Shown piece after piece: positions 9,173 through 24,342 of a stretch of DNA of 64,000 nt (position 1 is its first letter; every line of letters starts with the position of its first letter). This DNA comes from Quadrisphaera sp. INWT6 (GTDB lineage Bacteria; Actinomycetota; Actinomycetes; Actinomycetales; Quadrisphaeraceae). A model generated the notes under the pieces. It was not told where the DNA came from. It saw only the letters and a list, made by a program, of their open reading frames with translations, and ran no database searches. The position numbers and the translations under genes were made by a program. Where the stretch lies: positions 372,001 through 436,000 of the forward strand of contig NZ_VUOH01000005.1 in assembly GCF_015390235.1 (NCBI RefSeq). The letters are read 5' to 3'.

Positions 9173-9694
9173 TCAGCCGCTGATCTCGACGGACTCGACG
9201 ACCACCGGCTCGACCGGGCGGTCCATGGCGCCGGTGCGGACGGCGGCGATGGCGTCGACGACCTTGCGGCTCTCCTCGTCGGCGACCTCGCCGAAGATCG
9301 TGTGCTTGCCCTGCAGCCACGTGGTGGCGGCGACGGTGATGAAGAACTGCGAGCCGTTGGTGCCCGAGCCGCCGCGCTTGCCCGCGTTGGCCATGGCCAG
9401 CAGGTAGGGCTTGGTGAACGTCAGCTCGGGGTGGATCTCGTCGTCGAAGGTGTAGCCGGGACCGCCGGTGCCGTTCCCGACCGGGTCACCGCCCTGGATC
9501 ATGAACCCGGGGATGATGCGGTGGAACGTCAGCCCGTCGAAGAACGGGTCGCTGCGCTTGGCGCCCGTCTGGGGGTCGGTCCACTCCTTCTCGCCGGTCG
9601 CGAGGCCGGTGAAGTTCTTCACCGTCTTCGGAGCGTGGTCGGGGAAGAGCGTCACGCGGACGTCCCCGTGGTTGGTGTGGAGCGTCGCTTCCAT
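9173..9694 (-). CDS. ppiA: Cyclophilin-type peptidyl-prolyl cis-trans isomerase
   Basis: A 173-residue cytoplasmic prolyl isomerase. Cyclophilin active-site residues are visible in FHRIIPGFMIQGGD (Arg and Phe/Met/Gln of the pocket) and in GGSGTNGSQFFI, followed by LQGKHTIFGEV. The ATG at 9694 (MEATLHTNHG) matches the usual actinobacterial start; in-frame upstream starts at 9703 (ATG) and 9727 (GTG) exist and no ribosome site clearly favours one of them. It lies upstream of the rhomboid gene on the same strand and is divergent from the helical membrane protein gene. The same order is seen near oriC in Streptomyces and mycobacteria. Confidence 0.93.
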   Translation of the reverse strand: MEATLHTNHGDVRVTLFPDHAPKTVKNFTGLATGEKEWTDPQTGAKRSDPFFDGLTFHRIIPGFMIQGGDPVGNGTGGPGYTFDDEIHPELTFTKPYLLAMANAGKRGGSGTNGSQFFITVAATTWLQGKHTIFGEVADEESRKVVDAIAAVRTGAMDRPVEPVVVESVEISG

Positions 9695-9804
9695 GCCTCC
9701 CATCCTCGCACCCGGTGCGATCTGCACCCCTCGCTGGGCGGATCACGGCCCCCTTCGGCAGGATGGTCGCGACGGTCCGGGAGCCGGGCCCGGGAGGAGG
9801 ACGC

Positions 9805-11109
9805 GTGTTCGGGAGCAAGAACCGGGCCGAGCGGACCGCCGCGGCGGTCAGCCACGCCACGAAGGCGGCCGGGACGTCGATCGCCGGCACCGCCGAGCAG
9901 ACGGCGTCGCGAGCGGCCGGAGAGATCAGGGGAGCCGGTCGCAGCGCGAAGCGCTCGGCGCAGGCCAAGGGCCAGGCGGCAGCGGCCGCGGGTGCCGCGC
10001 TGTCGGCGGGGGCCCTCACGGGCGCCCACAAGCTGGCCAAGAACGCCGGCGAGCTGAGGGAGCAGGCGGGGCCGGCTGCGGCGCACGCCAAGGAGAACGC
10101 CGCCGCGTACGCAGCGCAGGCGCGCGAGGCCGCGGGCACCTACGCCGGGCAGGCCCGCGACTGGGCGGGCCCCAAGGCCCAGGAGGCGTACGCGTGGGCC
10201 GCGCCGCGCGTCGTCGACGCGCGCGACCGGTCGCTGAAGGTGGCCGCCCCCAAGGTGGAGCACGCCGCTGACGCGCTCGTGCCGAAGGTCGACAGCGCCC
10301 GCGACACCATCGTCGAGGAGTGGCTGCCCCGCGCCGTCGCCGCGGTGAGCGCCGCAGCGGCTGCCGCCGCCGCGAAGGCCGGCGAGGCGACGGACGTGGC
10401 CGCTCACGGCACCACGAGCCGCCTGGCCGACGTCAGCAAGGGCGCCCGCGCCCTGCAGCCGCAGGTGCGCACGCGCCGCAGCCGCCTGCGCCGCGTCGTG
10501 CTGTTCGGCACCATCACCGCCGCCGCCGTCGGCGCGGGCTACGCCGTGTGGAAGTCGCGCCAGCAGGCCGCTGTGGACCCGTGGGTCCCGGCGACCGCAC
10601 CCGGCACCGGGGTGAGCACCGCTCCGTCCGGCCAGAGCCGGCTGTCGTCCGCGACGCCCGGTGCGTCCGGCTCCGCGAGCGGCGGTCTGGGCGGCGGCAG
10701 CCTCGCCAGCACCACCTCCGACGTCGACACCCCCGCTCCTGACGGCTCGTCCGCGTCGCAGGGCGGCCAGAAGGCGGCCGACAAGGCCAAGGGCGTCGTC
10801 GAGGACCTGAAGAGCAAGGCCCAGGACGTCGCCGAGACCGTCAAGGACAAGGCCGAGGACGTCGCGTCCACCGCGAAGGACAAGGCCGACGACGCCAAGG
10901 GCAAGGCCCAGGGCGCCGTCGACGACGCGAAGGCGAAGGCCGAGGAGGCCGAGGACTCCGCGAAGAGCTCGGGCTCGGCCTCGACGCAGCCGCCGGTGCG
11001 CTCCACGAGCGCCACCACGGCCGGCAGCGCCGACTCGGTGCTGGGTGACGTCACCAAGCCCGCCACCACCCCGACCCCGAAGCCGAAGCCGGGTTCCACC
11101 GGCCGCTGA
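9805..11109 (+). CDS. Ala/Lys-rich helical membrane protein (DUF5324-like)
   Basis: A 434-residue protein not firmly recognised. The GTG start at 9805 (VFGSKNRAER) is chosen because GGGAGGAGG precedes it by about five bases. Residues 1-225 are long amphipathic, Ala-rich helix with recurring Ala-Lys-Glu units, like LEA or apolipoprotein-type sequences. A single hydrophobic helix lies around residues 233-250 (VVLFGTITAAAVGAGYAVW). A Ser/Gly-rich linker follows, then a second Lys/Asp/Ala repeat block (AKDKADDAKGK-type, about 325-395) and a Pro/Lys tail. Streptomyces carry DUF5324 proteins of similar make-up beside ppiA, so it may be a divergent member. The gene is followed by a strong hairpin. 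Function is unknown. Confidence 0.75.
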   Translation: MFGSKNRAERTAAAVSHATKAAGTSIAGTAEQTASRAAGEIRGAGRSAKRSAQAKGQAAAAAGAALSAGALTGAHKLAKNAGELREQAGPAAAHAKENAAAYAAQAREAAGTYAGQARDWAGPKAQEAYAWAAPRVVDARDRSLKVAAPKVEHAADALVPKVDSARDTIVEEWLPRAVAAVSAAAAAAAAKAGEATDVAAHGTTSRLADVSKGARALQPQVRTRRSRLRRVVLFGTITAAAVGAGYAVWKSRQQAAVDPWVPATAPGTGVSTAPSGQSRLSSATPGASGSASGGLGGGSLASTTSDVDTPAPDGSSASQGGQKAADKAKGVVEDLKSKAQDVAETVKDKAEDVASTAKDKADDAKGKAQGAVDDAKAKAEEAEDSAKSSGSASTQPPVRSTSATTAGSADSVLGDVTKPATTPTPKPKPGSTGR

Positions 11110-11120
11110 GGCGGGTCCAC

Positions 11121-11164
11121 GCGAGAGGGCCGGTCACCCCGTCGGGGGTGACCGGCCCTCTCGC
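11121..11164. terminator. Bidirectional hairpin terminator between the helical protein gene and tRNA-Ala
   Basis: A perfect 20-bp stem (11121-11140 with 11145-11164) closes a 4-base loop GTCG. There is no clear T run on either side, as is usual in high-GC actinobacteria. It lies between convergent transcription units (the upstream membrane protein gene and the minus-strand tRNA genes), so it can serve both. Confidence 0.85.
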
Positions 11165-11175
11165 GTGTCACGTGG

Positions 11176-11251
11176 TGGTGGAGACGAGGGGACTCGAACC
11201 CCTAACCCCCTGCATGCAAAGCAGGTGCGCTACCAATTGCGCCACGTCCCC
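11176..11251 (-). tRNA. tRNA-Ala (anticodon TGC)
   Basis: On the minus strand the 5' arm GGGGACG pairs with CGTCTCC, with one G-T pair. The anticodon loop reads CTTTGCATG with anticodon TGC, and the T loop contains GGTTCGAGTCC. Discriminator A and an encoded CCA end the gene at 11176. It lies 14 bases downstream of tRNA-Ile, so the two are likely one transcript. Confidence 0.96.
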
Positions 11252-11265
11252 GGGCACGTTCTGGG

Positions 11266-11339
11266 TGGGCCTAACAGGATTTGAACCTGTGACCTCTTCC
11301 TTATCAGGGAAGCGCTCTAACCAACTGAGCTATAGGCCC
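11266..11339 (-). tRNA. tRNA-Ile (anticodon GAT)
   Basis: On the minus strand GGGCCTA pairs with TAGGCCC. The D loop contains AGTTGGTTAGAGC, the anticodon loop is CTGATAA with anticodon GAT, and the T arm contains GGTTCAAATCC. Discriminator A is present but CCA is not encoded (ACCC follows). An Ile-Ala tRNA pair next to gyrA is the usual actinobacterial arrangement. Confidence 0.97.
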
Positions 11340-11391
11340 GTTCCGGGGCGCACTCGCACCGGGCAGGAGCGAGGTTACAGCACCCGCGGGG

Positions 11392-12221
11392 TCAGTCGTC
11401 GCTGAGGGTCAGCCGGATGCCTCCGACCAGACCGCTGGCGAGGTTGTAGAGCAGCGCCGCGATGGTGGTGACCAGGGTGACCAGCACCACGTCGACGACC
11501 GCGAGGAAGACCGTCACCGACAGCACGCGGGGCAGGCTGAGCAGGTCGGCGAGGCGGAAGTCGCTCTCGGTGCCGACGACGTCGCTGATGACGCTGTCGA
11601 GCTGCGTGAACACGCCCATGGCGTTGAGGACGGCCCACAGCAGCGTCACGACGACGACGGCGATGATGCCGAGCGCCACCGACAGCAGGAAGGCCAGCCG
11701 CGCGACGGACCACAGGTTGACCCGCGACAGACTCAGCCGCACGCGGCGGGGCGCGTCGGAGCCGGCCGCCGCGGCCGCCGGAGCAGACCCCTCAGCGGGC
11801 TGCGGGGCCGAGGGGGAGGACGCCGCCGGGCGCGCGACCGGGCGGGTGGCGGCGGCCGACGCCGCACCCGCGGCACCGCCCGCGCCGCCCGCGGCAGCGG
11901 GCCGCGCCGCCGAGGCGGTGGGCCGCGCCGGGGACACCAGCGGCTGGCGCACGGTGGACGAGGCGCTCACCGGCGGCCGGCCCGCGCCAGACCCCACCGC
12001 AGCTCCCGGTGCAGCGGCGGGACGCGCCCCGGGGGCACCCGGGGCGCTGGAGGAACTGGCGGAGGGACTGACGCCGGCACCGCCGGCAGCGGTGCCCTGG
12101 CCAGCGGGGCGGGCGGCGGACGCCGCAGGAGCACCGGCTGCGGGAGCTGGCTTCCCCGCGGTGCCGGCCCCTTCGTCAGCGGCACCGCCGGGGGTGCGCG
12201 CGTCGGTCTTCTCCGTCGGGC

Positions 12222-12225
<4 letters not shown>
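11392..12225 (-). CDS. DUF3566 domain membrane protein
   Basis: A 277-residue protein. The first 160 residues are a low-complexity Ala/Pro/Gly/Ser stretch, presumably unfolded and cytoplasmic. The C-terminal 115 residues form the DUF3566 domain: [19 protein letters not shown], then a hydrophobic helix ([18 protein letters not shown]), a loop, and a second helix pair ending [20 protein letters not shown]. Such proteins follow gyrA in nearly all actinobacteria and their role is not established. The GTG start overlaps the gyrA stop (GTGA), so it is translated with gyrase mRNA. tRNA-Ile lies 52 bases downstream on the same strand. Confidence 0.88.
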
Positions 12226-16941
<4,716 letters not shown>

Positions 16942-17150
16942 TCAGCGCGCCCAGCGGGGCGCCCAGGGCGTCCATCTTACGCGGTGCCCTCCGACAGCCC
17001 GTCCCGGACGCGCCTCCCCGGCTCCAGACCCACCCGTCTGCGGCCCGTAGACGCCGTTCTGCGGGCCCAGCAGCCCTCCGGGCAGCCCCCGGGTCCACCC
17101 GGGGGTCCTGCGGCGGCCCTGCTCCTTTCCCGCTGCGGTCGTGCTGGGGC

Positions 17151-17732
17151 TCAGCCGTAGGTGTCCCGCGGTCCCCGCCCACCGGCCGAGCGGCTCCCGG
17201 CGCGCCAGGACGGCCCCGCGGGCCCCTTCACCACGAGCCGGGTGACGACGCCCTCGCCGAGCTCCTCGCCGAGGCGCCGCAGCACGGCGGCGCTCAGCAG
17301 GCGCACCTGCGTGGCCCAGGCGGTGGAGTCGGCCCGCACCACCAGCTCGCCCTCGGCGAAGGTCTCGGGCTCGCAGTGGGCCGCGACCTCGGCCCCGACC
17401 ACCTGCTCCCAGCGCCCCATCACCCCGCCGACGGCGACGGGGGTGCGCCAGCCCCGCTCGCTGACGAGGCGCCCGATGCTCGAGCTCACGGTCTGGGGGT
17501 CGCGGGCGTCCGGCCGGGCGCCGCTGCGGCCGGCGGTGCCCCGGTCGGCCGCGCCGGGCTGCCCGCCGCCGGCACCGGGGGCGCCCCCGCCGCGCGCCGG
17601 GGTCAGCGACCCGGGGCGCCCGGGCCGGGCACCCCGCGCACGGGCGGCGGCCCGGGCGCGGTGCAGGGCCGTCGCCGCCGCGTCGGGCCCGTCGTCGGCG
17701 GCCGCGTCTCCCGCCGGGGGCTGCTCAGGCAC
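17151..17732 (-). CDS. DciA-like DUF721 protein (replicative helicase operator)
   Basis: A 193-residue protein. The N-terminal 90 residues are low-complexity Ala/Arg/Gly/Pro. The DUF721 domain covers roughly residues 85-175 ([50 protein letters not shown]). DciA proteins load or stimulate DnaB helicase in bacteria that lack DnaC, and actinobacteria carry the gene between recF and gyrB as here. The GTG start overlaps the 3' end of recF by 8 bases, so it is coupled to recF. Family identity is sound; the helicase-loading role is inferred from characterised homologues. Confidence 0.88.
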   Translation of the reverse strand: MPEQPPAGDAAADDGPDAAATALHRARAAARARGARPGRPGSLTPARGGGAPGAGGGQPGAADRGTAGRSGARPDARDPQTVSSSIGRLVSERGWRTPVAVGGVMGRWEQVVGAEVAAHCEPETFAEGELVVRADSTAWATQVRLLSAAVLRRLGEELGEGVVTRLVVKGPAGPSWRAGSRSAGGRGPRDTYG

Positions 17733-19023
17733 CCGGGACGCCCGGGGCGGCGGTGCTGGTGGTCACGGTGCCGGCGGTCACGGTGCCCCCCCGCACCTGC
17801 AGCCGGTTCCCGGCCAGCTCGGGCGGCACGTCCTCGGCGACGGCGGCGGTCACGAGCACCTGCTCCGCACCGGCCACCAGGCCCGCGAGCCGCGTGCGGC
17901 GCCCGGCGTCGAGCTCGGCGAAGACGTCGTCGAGGACGAGCACGGGCTCGGTGGCCGGGTCGCGCGGGCCCTCCCCGCAGAGCAGCTCGTACAGGCCGAG
18001 GCGCAGCGCCAGGGCGTACGACCAGGACTCCCCGTGGCTCGCGTAGCCGCGCGCCGGCAGGGCGTTGAGGTCCAGCGCGAGGTCGTCGCGCTGGGGGCCG
18101 ACCAGGGAGGTGCCCCGCTCCAGCTCGTCGCTGCGCACCTGGGCCATCTGCTCGAGCAGGGCCTGGGCCAGCTCCGCGCGCGGGGGCAGCGGGGCGTCGG
18201 GCTCCGAGAGGTCGAGGTCGGCCAGCAGCGGCAGCGAGCTGCGGTACCCCAGGCGCACGGGACCGGCGCCGTCCGCGCCCGGCTGCCCGCTGACGGCGGC
18301 GTAGGCCCTGCTGACGTGCGGGTGCAGGCGCTGCACGAGGAGCAGGCGCGCGGCCAGCAGCTCGGCGCCCGCGGCGGCCAGGTGGGTGTCCCAGACCTCC
18401 AGGGTGGCGGCCTCGGCCGCGGCAGGGTCGTCCCAGCCCGCCTCGCGCGCGGCCTGCGAGGCCCGCTCCCGCGCCCGCGAGCCGCGCCCGCCGGCCCCGG
18501 AGCCCCGGCGGGCGGCCGCCGCCTGGCGCAGCAGGGTCCCGCGCTGCCGAAGCACGCGGTCGAGGTCGGAGCGGACCCCGGCCAGGCGCGGTGCCAGCGC
18601 GACCAGGGCCTCGTCCATGAAGCGGCGGCGCCCGTCGGGCTCGCCCTTGACCAGGGCGAGGTCCTCCGGGGCGAAGAGCACCGTGCGCAGGGTGCCCAGC
18701 ACGTCGCGGGCCCGCGGCAGCTGGGCGCGGTTCAGCCGTGCGCGGTTGGCGCGCCCGGGAGAGATCTCGAGCTCGACGAGCGTCGAGCGCTCCTCGCGCT
18801 GCACCCTGGTGCGCACCACGGCGCGCTCGGCGCCGGCGCGCACCAGGGGGGCGTCGGTGGCAGCCCGGTGGCTCCCGAGGGAGGCCACGTACCCGATCGC
18901 CTCGACGAGGTTGGTCTTGCCCTGCCCGTTGGGCCCGACCAGGGCGGTCGGGCCCGGGCCGAGCTCGACATCCGCCTCGGCGTAGTTGCGGAAGTCGACC
19001 AGGGACAGGTGCGTGACGTGCAC
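17725..19023 (-). CDS. recF: DNA replication and repair protein RecF
   Basis: A 432-residue SMC-like ATPase that loads RecA at single-strand gaps. The protein starts [18 protein letters not shown], with Walker [16 protein letters not shown] (residues about 32-46). The ABC signature region and Walker [12 protein letters not shown] lie near residues 350-365, followed by QVLVTAA. Actinobacterial RecF is usually 370-410 residues; the extra length here is in Gly/Arg-rich loops around residue 175. The GTG start lies 13 bases after the gnd stop, so dnaN-gnd-recF-dciA reads as one transcription unit. Confidence 0.96.
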   Translation of the reverse strand: MHVTHLSLVDFRNYAEADVELGPGPTALVGPNGQGKTNLVEAIGYVASLGSHRAATDAPLVRAGAERAVVRTRVQREERSTLVELEISPGRANRARLNRAQLPRARDVLGTLRTVLFAPEDLALVKGEPDGRRRFMDEALVALAPRLAGVRSDLDRVLRQRGTLLRQAAAARRGSGAGGRGSRARERASQAAREAGWDDPAAAEAATLEVWDTHLAAAGAELLAARLLLVQRLHPHVSRAYAAVSGQPGADGAGPVRLGYRSSLPLLADLDLSEPDAPLPPRAELAQALLEQMAQVRSDELERGTSLVGPQRDDLALDLNALPARGYASHGESWSYALALRLGLYELLCGEGPRDPATEPVLVLDDVFAELDAGRRTRLAGLVAGAEQVLVTAAVAEDVPPELAGNRLQVRGGTVTAGTVTTSTAAPGVPGA

Positions 19024-19036
19024 CCGGCCCCGCCCG

Positions 19037-20035
<999 letters not shown>

Positions 20036-20106
20036 GGTTCCTCCAGCGTCGCGTTCGGGGGTGCTCGGGCTGCTCACGTGGTGGTCGGCAGGGCTGGGGA
20101 CGAGCC

Positions 20107-21261
20107 TCAGCCGGCCATCCGCACGGGCATGAGCAGGTAGCGGTAATCGTCGATCGGCTCGCCGTCGGCCTCGGTCTGGCCGGTGAGGACGGCGGGCTTC
20201 GTCGGAAGCGTGAAGGACAGCCGCACGTACGGCACGTTGAGCGCGCCCAGGCCGTCGAGCAGGAACTGCGGGTTGAAGGCGATGGAGATGTCGTCGCCGT
20301 CGAGCTGGGCCTCGATCGCCTCCGAGGCCTGCGCGTCCTCGCCGTCACCGGCCTCCAGGACGACCTGGCCCTGGGTGAAGGACAGCCGCACGGGCCGGCT
20401 GCGCTCGGCCACGAGGGCCACGCGGCGCACGGCCTCGACGAGCGCCGGGACGGCGACGACGGCGGAGATGGGCGACTCCGGCGGGAACAGCGAGCGCACC
20501 TTGGGGTAGTCGCCGTCGACGAGCAGCGAGGTGGTCCGGCGGCCGCCGGCCTCGAAGCCGACCAGGCCGGACGCGCCCCGGCCCCGGCCCGGCTCGCCCT
20601 CGGCCTCCGGGGACAGCGCGAGGACCACCTCGCCGCTCCCCATCGACCGGGCGACCTCCGAGAGCGTGCGCGCCCGGACCAGGGCCGTGGCCGAGGGCCG
20701 GTCCTCGCCGCCGCTCCAGGGCAGCGTGCGGACCGCGAGGCGGTACCGGTCGGTGGCGAGCAGCGTGACCTCGCCGTCCTCGATCTCGACGCGCACGCCG
20801 GTGAGCACCGGCAGGGTCTCGTCGCGGCTGGCGGCCACGACGACCTGCGCGACGGCGGAGGCGAAGACGTCTCCGGCGACGCTGCCGAGCACCGCGGGCA
20901 TCGCGGGCAGGGCGGGGTAGTCCTCGACGGGCATCGTCAGCAGCGTGAAGCGGCTGGAGCCGCACACGACGACCACGCGGGGGCCCTGGACCGAGACCTG
21001 CACGGGCTGGGCCGGCAGGGAGCGGGCGATGTCGGCCAGGAGCCGGCCCGAGACGAGCACGCGGCCCGGCTCGTGGACCTCCGCGGGCACCTCCACGTGG
21101 GCGGAGACCTCGTAGTCGAAGCTCGAGAGCTTCAGGACGCCGGGCTCCGCCGCCTCCAGGAGCACGCCCGCGAGGACGGGCACCGGGGGGCGCGCGGGCA
21201 GCGTCCGCGCCGTCCACCCGACGGCCTCGGCCAGGACGTCGCGCTCGACCCCGAACTTCAC
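20107..21261 (-). CDS. dnaN: DNA polymerase III beta sliding clamp
   Basis: A 384-residue ring-forming processivity clamp made of three repeated folds. It starts VKFGVERDVLAEAVGW with GTG and has a GGAGG ribosome site about eight bases upstream. Recognisable features are the PVLAGVLLEA block of domain 1, the LPVLTGVRVEIEDGEVTLLATDRYRL-type block of domain 2 and the C-terminal YLLMPVRMAG that forms the hydrophobic cleft end. An insertion with Gly/Arg residues near 225-240 is not usual but lies in a loop. It is first in the minus-strand operon leading away from oriC. Confidence 0.97.
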   Translation of the reverse strand: MKFGVERDVLAEAVGWTARTLPARPPVPVLAGVLLEAAEPGVLKLSSFDYEVSAHVEVPAEVHEPGRVLVSGRLLADIARSLPAQPVQVSVQGPRVVVVCGSSRFTLLTMPVEDYPALPAMPAVLGSVAGDVFASAVAQVVVAASRDETLPVLTGVRVEIEDGEVTLLATDRYRLAVRTLPWSGGEDRPSATALVRARTLSEVARSMGSGEVVLALSPEAEGEPGRGRGASGLVGFEAGGRRTTSLLVDGDYPKVRSLFPPESPISAVVAVPALVEAVRRVALVAERSRPVRLSFTQGQVVLEAGDGEDAQASEAIEAQLDGDDISIAFNPQFLLDGLGALNVPYVRLSFTLPTKPAVLTGQTEADGEPIDDYRYLLMPVRMAG

Positions 21262-21797
21262 GGGTCCACCTCCATGCAGTGCTTGCTGTCTCCGGCGGGG
21301 GCCGCCGGCGCTGCGGTGCAGCCCGTCACCGCCCGGGGAAGGGCCGTGACGGCGAGGATACCGATCCCGGGGGTCCTCCCCTCGCGCCGACCCACAGGCC
21401 CCCCGTCGGGCCCGTCGGAGCGCTCGGACCAGATGTTGGTGCGCTGATCGATCCGCTGACTAGAGAGTTCCGTAGTAGTCATAGGGCCTGTGGATACTGT
21501 GGAAAACCCCCGTCTTCGCAGGTCGGGGGTTGTTCACACCTGTGGACAGACCTGTGGACGGATTGTGGGAAAACTACGGCTCCCTGTGGACGGCTGAAAA
21601 CTGTCCACACGCCGTCCACAGGACGACCCCCAGTTGTCCACACGTTCTCCACAGGTTCGAGGGCCTTTTCCACAGGAGCTGTGGAAAAAGTTGTCCACAG
21701 GGGCTGTGGATGCCTGTGGACCGCCCCCACGTGTGGACACAGCCTGTGGACAACTCGCGTCGTCGCAGGTCAGGGGCTCGCCGACCGACCGCCGACC
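21262..21797. other. oriC: Replication origin oriC (dnaN-dnaA spacer with DnaA boxes)
   Basis: This 536-base gene-free spacer carries a dense run of DnaA boxes between 21489 and 21753. Exact matches to the actinobacterial box TTGTCCACA are at 21634-21642 (+), 21691-21699 (+) and 21745-21753 (-). Near matches with one change are at 21489-21497, 21530-21538, 21541-21549, 21601-21609 and 21732-21740. Short A runs (GAAAAC, GGAAAAAG) and the locally lower GC around 21440-21600 may assist unwinding. The part next to dnaN (21262-21430) is GC-rich and shows no boxes. Position between dnaN and dnaA is the standard actinobacterial oriC. Which strand segment melts first cannot be read from sequence. Confidence 0.92.
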
Positions 21798-23339
21798 TCA
21801 GGCCCGGTGCTGGAGCTTGATGCGGTTCGTCAGCTCGGTGACCTCGTTGTAGGTCTGGCGCCGCTCGGTCAGCTGCTCGCGCACCTTCCGGTTCGCGTGC
21901 ATCACGGTGGTGTGGTCGCGGCCCCCGAACGCCTGCCCGATCTTGGGCAGGCTGAGCTCGGTGAGCTCGCGGCAGAGGTACATCGCGACCTGGCGGGCGT
22001 TGACGACGGCGCGGCCGCGCGCGGGCCCGCAGAGGTCCTCGATGGTCACCTTGAAGTAGTCGGCCGTCTGGGCCATGACCGTCGCCAGGGAGATCTGGGC
22101 CGTCTCCCCGGTCAGGAGGTCCTTGAGCACCACCTCCGCCAGCGACAGGTCGACCGCGGCCCGGTTGAGGTTGGCGAAGGCCGTGACGCGGATCAGGGCG
22201 CCCTCGAGCTCGCGGATGTTGGTGGAGATCTGCGAGCCGATGAACTCCAGCACCTCGTAGGGCACCGAGATGCGGTCGGTGATCGCCTTCTTCGACAGGA
22301 TCGCGATCCGCGTCTCGAGGTCGGGCGGCTGGACGTCGGTCGTCAGGCCCCACTCGAAGCGCGACCGCATCCGCTCCTCGAACCCGAAGAGGTTCTTGGG
22401 GGGCTGGTCGGAGGTGATGATCACCTGCTTGTTGGCGTTGTGGAGCACGTTGAAGGTGTGGAAGAACTCCTCCTGCGTCTGCACCTTGTTCGACAGGAAC
22501 TGGATGTCGTCGACCATGAGGAAGTCGACGTCGCGGTAGCGGCGCAGGAACGAGTTCTTCTGGTCGTCGCGGATCGAGTTGATGAAGTCGTTGGTGAACT
22601 CCTCCGAGTTCACGTAGCGCACCTTCACACCCTGGTAGAGGTGCTGGGCGTAGTGCCCGATGGCGTGCAGGAGGTGCGTCTTGCCCAGGCCGGAGGGCCC
22701 GTAGACGAACAGCGGGTTGTACGCCTTGGCCGGCGCCTCGGCCACCGCCACCGCCGCCGCGTGCGCGAAGCGGTTGGACGAGCCGATGACGAACGTGTCG
22801 AAGGTGTACTTCGGGTTCAGGCGGGCCGGCTCGGCGTCCTTGCGCGACTGCTCGCCGCGCCGGCTGCGCGGCACCTGGGAGGGACGGCTGACGCCGAACA
22901 GCGCGCCGTCCTCACCGGTGGCGAGCAGCTCGGCGCCGTCGCCGTCCTCGGCGTCGTCCTCGTCGTCACCGGCACCGACCCCGCCGGCGGAGCCGTCCTC
23001 CGCGCCATCGCGGCCGGCCACCGGCGCCGCCGCCGGGGCGGGGGCGGGCGGTGCCTCCTGCGGCGGCGCGTCGGTCAGGGAGGTGTCGACGGCGACCGCG
23101 ACGCGCACCTCGCGGCCCAGGCGCTCGGACAGCGCCGCGGCCACGGGCTCGCGCAGCCGCTGCTCGATCATCTCCTTGGTGAGCTCGTTGGGCACCGAGA
23201 GCAGCACCATGTCGTTGAGCAGGCCCAGCGGCCTGGTCAGCCTGAGGAACGCCAGCTGCTGGCGGGAGATGCGGGTGTCGGCGCCGAGCGCGGCGATGAC
23301 CGCCGGCCAGGCGGACGGGAGGTCCTGCTCGTCGGCCAC
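21798..23339 (-). CDS. dnaA: Chromosomal replication initiator DnaA
   Basis: A 513-residue AAA+ initiator that binds the boxes in the adjacent spacer and recruits the DnaB helicase. Domain I is at the N terminus ([18 protein letters not shown]). Domain II is an acidic, Ala/Pro-rich linker at about residues 95-170. The AAA+ domain has Walker [12 protein letters not shown] and Walker [11 protein letters not shown]. Domain IV ends with the DNA-binding signature [16 protein letters not shown]. The GTG at 23339 is chosen because GGGAGGG precedes it by about eight bases; an open frame continues far upstream but has no family similarity. DnaA boxes upstream (23391 onward) suggest autoregulation. Confidence 0.97.
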   Translation of the reverse strand: MADEQDLPSAWPAVIAALGADTRISRQQLAFLRLTRPLGLLNDMVLLSVPNELTKEMIEQRLREPVAAALSERLGREVRVAVAVDTSLTDAPPQEAPPAPAPAAAPVAGRDGAEDGSAGGVGAGDDEDDAEDGDGAELLATGEDGALFGVSRPSQVPRSRRGEQSRKDAEPARLNPKYTFDTFVIGSSNRFAHAAAVAVAEAPAKAYNPLFVYGPSGLGKTHLLHAIGHYAQHLYQGVKVRYVNSEEFTNDFINSIRDDQKNSFLRRYRDVDFLMVDDIQFLSNKVQTQEEFFHTFNVLHNANKQVIITSDQPPKNLFGFEERMRSRFEWGLTTDVQPPDLETRIAILSKKAITDRISVPYEVLEFIGSQISTNIRELEGALIRVTAFANLNRAAVDLSLAEVVLKDLLTGETAQISLATVMAQTADYFKVTIEDLCGPARGRAVVNARQVAMYLCRELTELSLPKIGQAFGGRDHTTVMHANRKVREQLTERRQTYNEVTELTNRIKLQHRA

Positions 23340-23755
23340 CGGCCCACCCTCCCACGCGGTCCGTCGGACCTGCTCGCACCGTCCACAGGGTTGTCCACAG
23401 GCTGTGGACGGAGGTGGGGACGGCGACCCTCGGGTGGCGGCGGTGCCGACCCCGGAGCGGGAGCGCCAGACGCTAGCGGCACCGGCGAGCCCGGCACAAG
23501 GCGACCCGCCGCCGTCCCCGTCCGGGCCGCTGTGGCACCCTGCGGCGCGCTCCGGCGGCCGGCGCCCCGAACGGCTCGGTTGACCCTGCGGCCCCCCGGC
23601 ACCTACCGTGGAGCGGTTGCGGCTGGAGATCGTGCTGCCCCAGGACCCCCTCGCGGGGTCGTGCGGAGCACCCGGCCGTCGGGTGAGGTCGGGTGCTCCG
23701 CACCGCCGGCCGCCCGCGACAGCGAGCTGACCACTGACGTGATGGAGTGACGGGC
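23340..23755. promoter_or_regulatory. Divergent dnaA-rpmH control region with DnaA boxes
   Basis: This is a 416-base gene-free spacer between divergent dnaA and rpmH. One exact DnaA box TTGTCCACA sits at 23391-23399, next to an inverted TGTGGACGG at 23403-23411 and a half-site GTCCACA at 23381-23387. This cluster lies about 45 bases upstream of the dnaA start, as expected for DnaA autoregulation. The middle (23420-23570) is GC-rich with no feature that I can name. The rpmH-proximal part holds the promoter listed separately. Confidence 0.7.
23580..23609 (+). promoter_or_regulatory. Putative housekeeping promoter of rpmH-rnpA
   Basis: TTGACC at 23580-23585 and TACCGT at 23604-23609 are separated by 18 bases, a good fit to actinobacterial SigA-type promoters. 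The start of rpmH is about 147 bases downstream, leaving a long leader. This is pattern-based only; no transcript data are available. Confidence 0.45.
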
Positions 23756-23893
23756 GTGAGCAAGCGGACCTTCCAGCCGAACAACCGGCGCCGGGCCAAG
23801 GTGCACGGCTTCCGGCTGCGCATGCGCACCCGCGCCGGCCGGGCGATCCTCGCCGCGCGCCGCGCCAAGGGCCGCGAGCAGCTCTCCGCCTGA
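23756..23893 (+). CDS. rpmH: 50S ribosomal protein L34
   Basis: A 45-residue, highly basic ribosomal protein with the invariant start [19 protein letters not shown] and the [11 protein letters not shown] core; only the first residue (GTG) and the C-terminal EQLSA vary. GGAG lies about ten bases upstream of the GTG. It is the first gene of the conserved rpmH-rnpA-yidD-yidC-jag-rsmG unit, and rnpA begins 25 bases downstream. Confidence 0.98.
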   Translation: MSKRTFQPNNRRRAKVHGFRLRMRTRAGRAILAARRAKGREQLSA

Positions 23894-23918
23894 GGCGACC
23901 GCGGACGCCCCGCCCTCC

Positions 23919-24305
23919 GTGCTGCCCCCTGCGCACCGCCTGCGCCGCTCGGCCGACTTCTCGGCCGTCGTGAGGGGTGGCAGGAGGGCGGGGCGTCGCT
24001 GTGTCGTGGTGCACCTGCTCGCCGCGCCCGTCGGCACCGGCGAGCAGCCCGCGGCCCCGCTCGTGGGCTTCGTGGTGTCCAAGGCCGTCGGCGGGTCCGT
24101 CGTGCGCAACCGCGTCGAGCGGCGGCTGCGCCACCTGGTGCGCGACCGCCTCGGGGCGCTCCCGGGCGGGTGCCGGGTGGTCGTCAGGGCCAACCCCGCT
24201 GCGGCCGGGGCCACGCACGAGCAGCTCGACCGCGACCTCGCCGGCGCCCTGGAGCGCGTCCTGCGCGAGGCCCCCGCGGGCCAGCCCCGCCGCGGCCGCT
24301 CGTGA
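23919..24305 (+). CDS. rnpA: Ribonuclease P protein component
   Basis: A 128-residue basic protein that helps the RNase P RNA trim tRNA 5' ends. It begins [21 protein letters not shown], with the family signature around [24 protein letters not shown] (RNR motif with conserved Arg/Asn residues). A Gly/Ala-rich loop near residue 40 and the basic tail are ordinary variations. The GTG start follows rpmH by 25 bases. The stop region runs into the yidD gene without a gap. Confidence 0.95.
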   Translation: MLPPAHRLRRSADFSAVVRGGRRAGRRCVVVHLLAAPVGTGEQPAAPLVGFVVSKAVGGSVVRNRVERRLRHLVRDRLGALPGGCRVVVRANPAAAGATHEQLDRDLAGALERVLREAPAGQPRRGRS

Positions 24306-24342
24306 GCGCGGCGCTGCGGGCGCTCCTGCTCGTGCTCCGCGG

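Noticed and set aside
10750..10990. CRISPR-like or tandem DNA repeat in the helical membrane protein gene
   Set aside because: The repetition is at the amino-acid level (Ala/Lys/Asp helix repeats) with variable spacing and no conserved direct repeat and spacer pattern.
23340..24218. An N-terminal extension of DnaA reaching 24218
   Set aside because: The extension has no DnaA similarity, runs through rpmH and rnpA on the other strand, and the GTG at 23339 has a good ribosome site.
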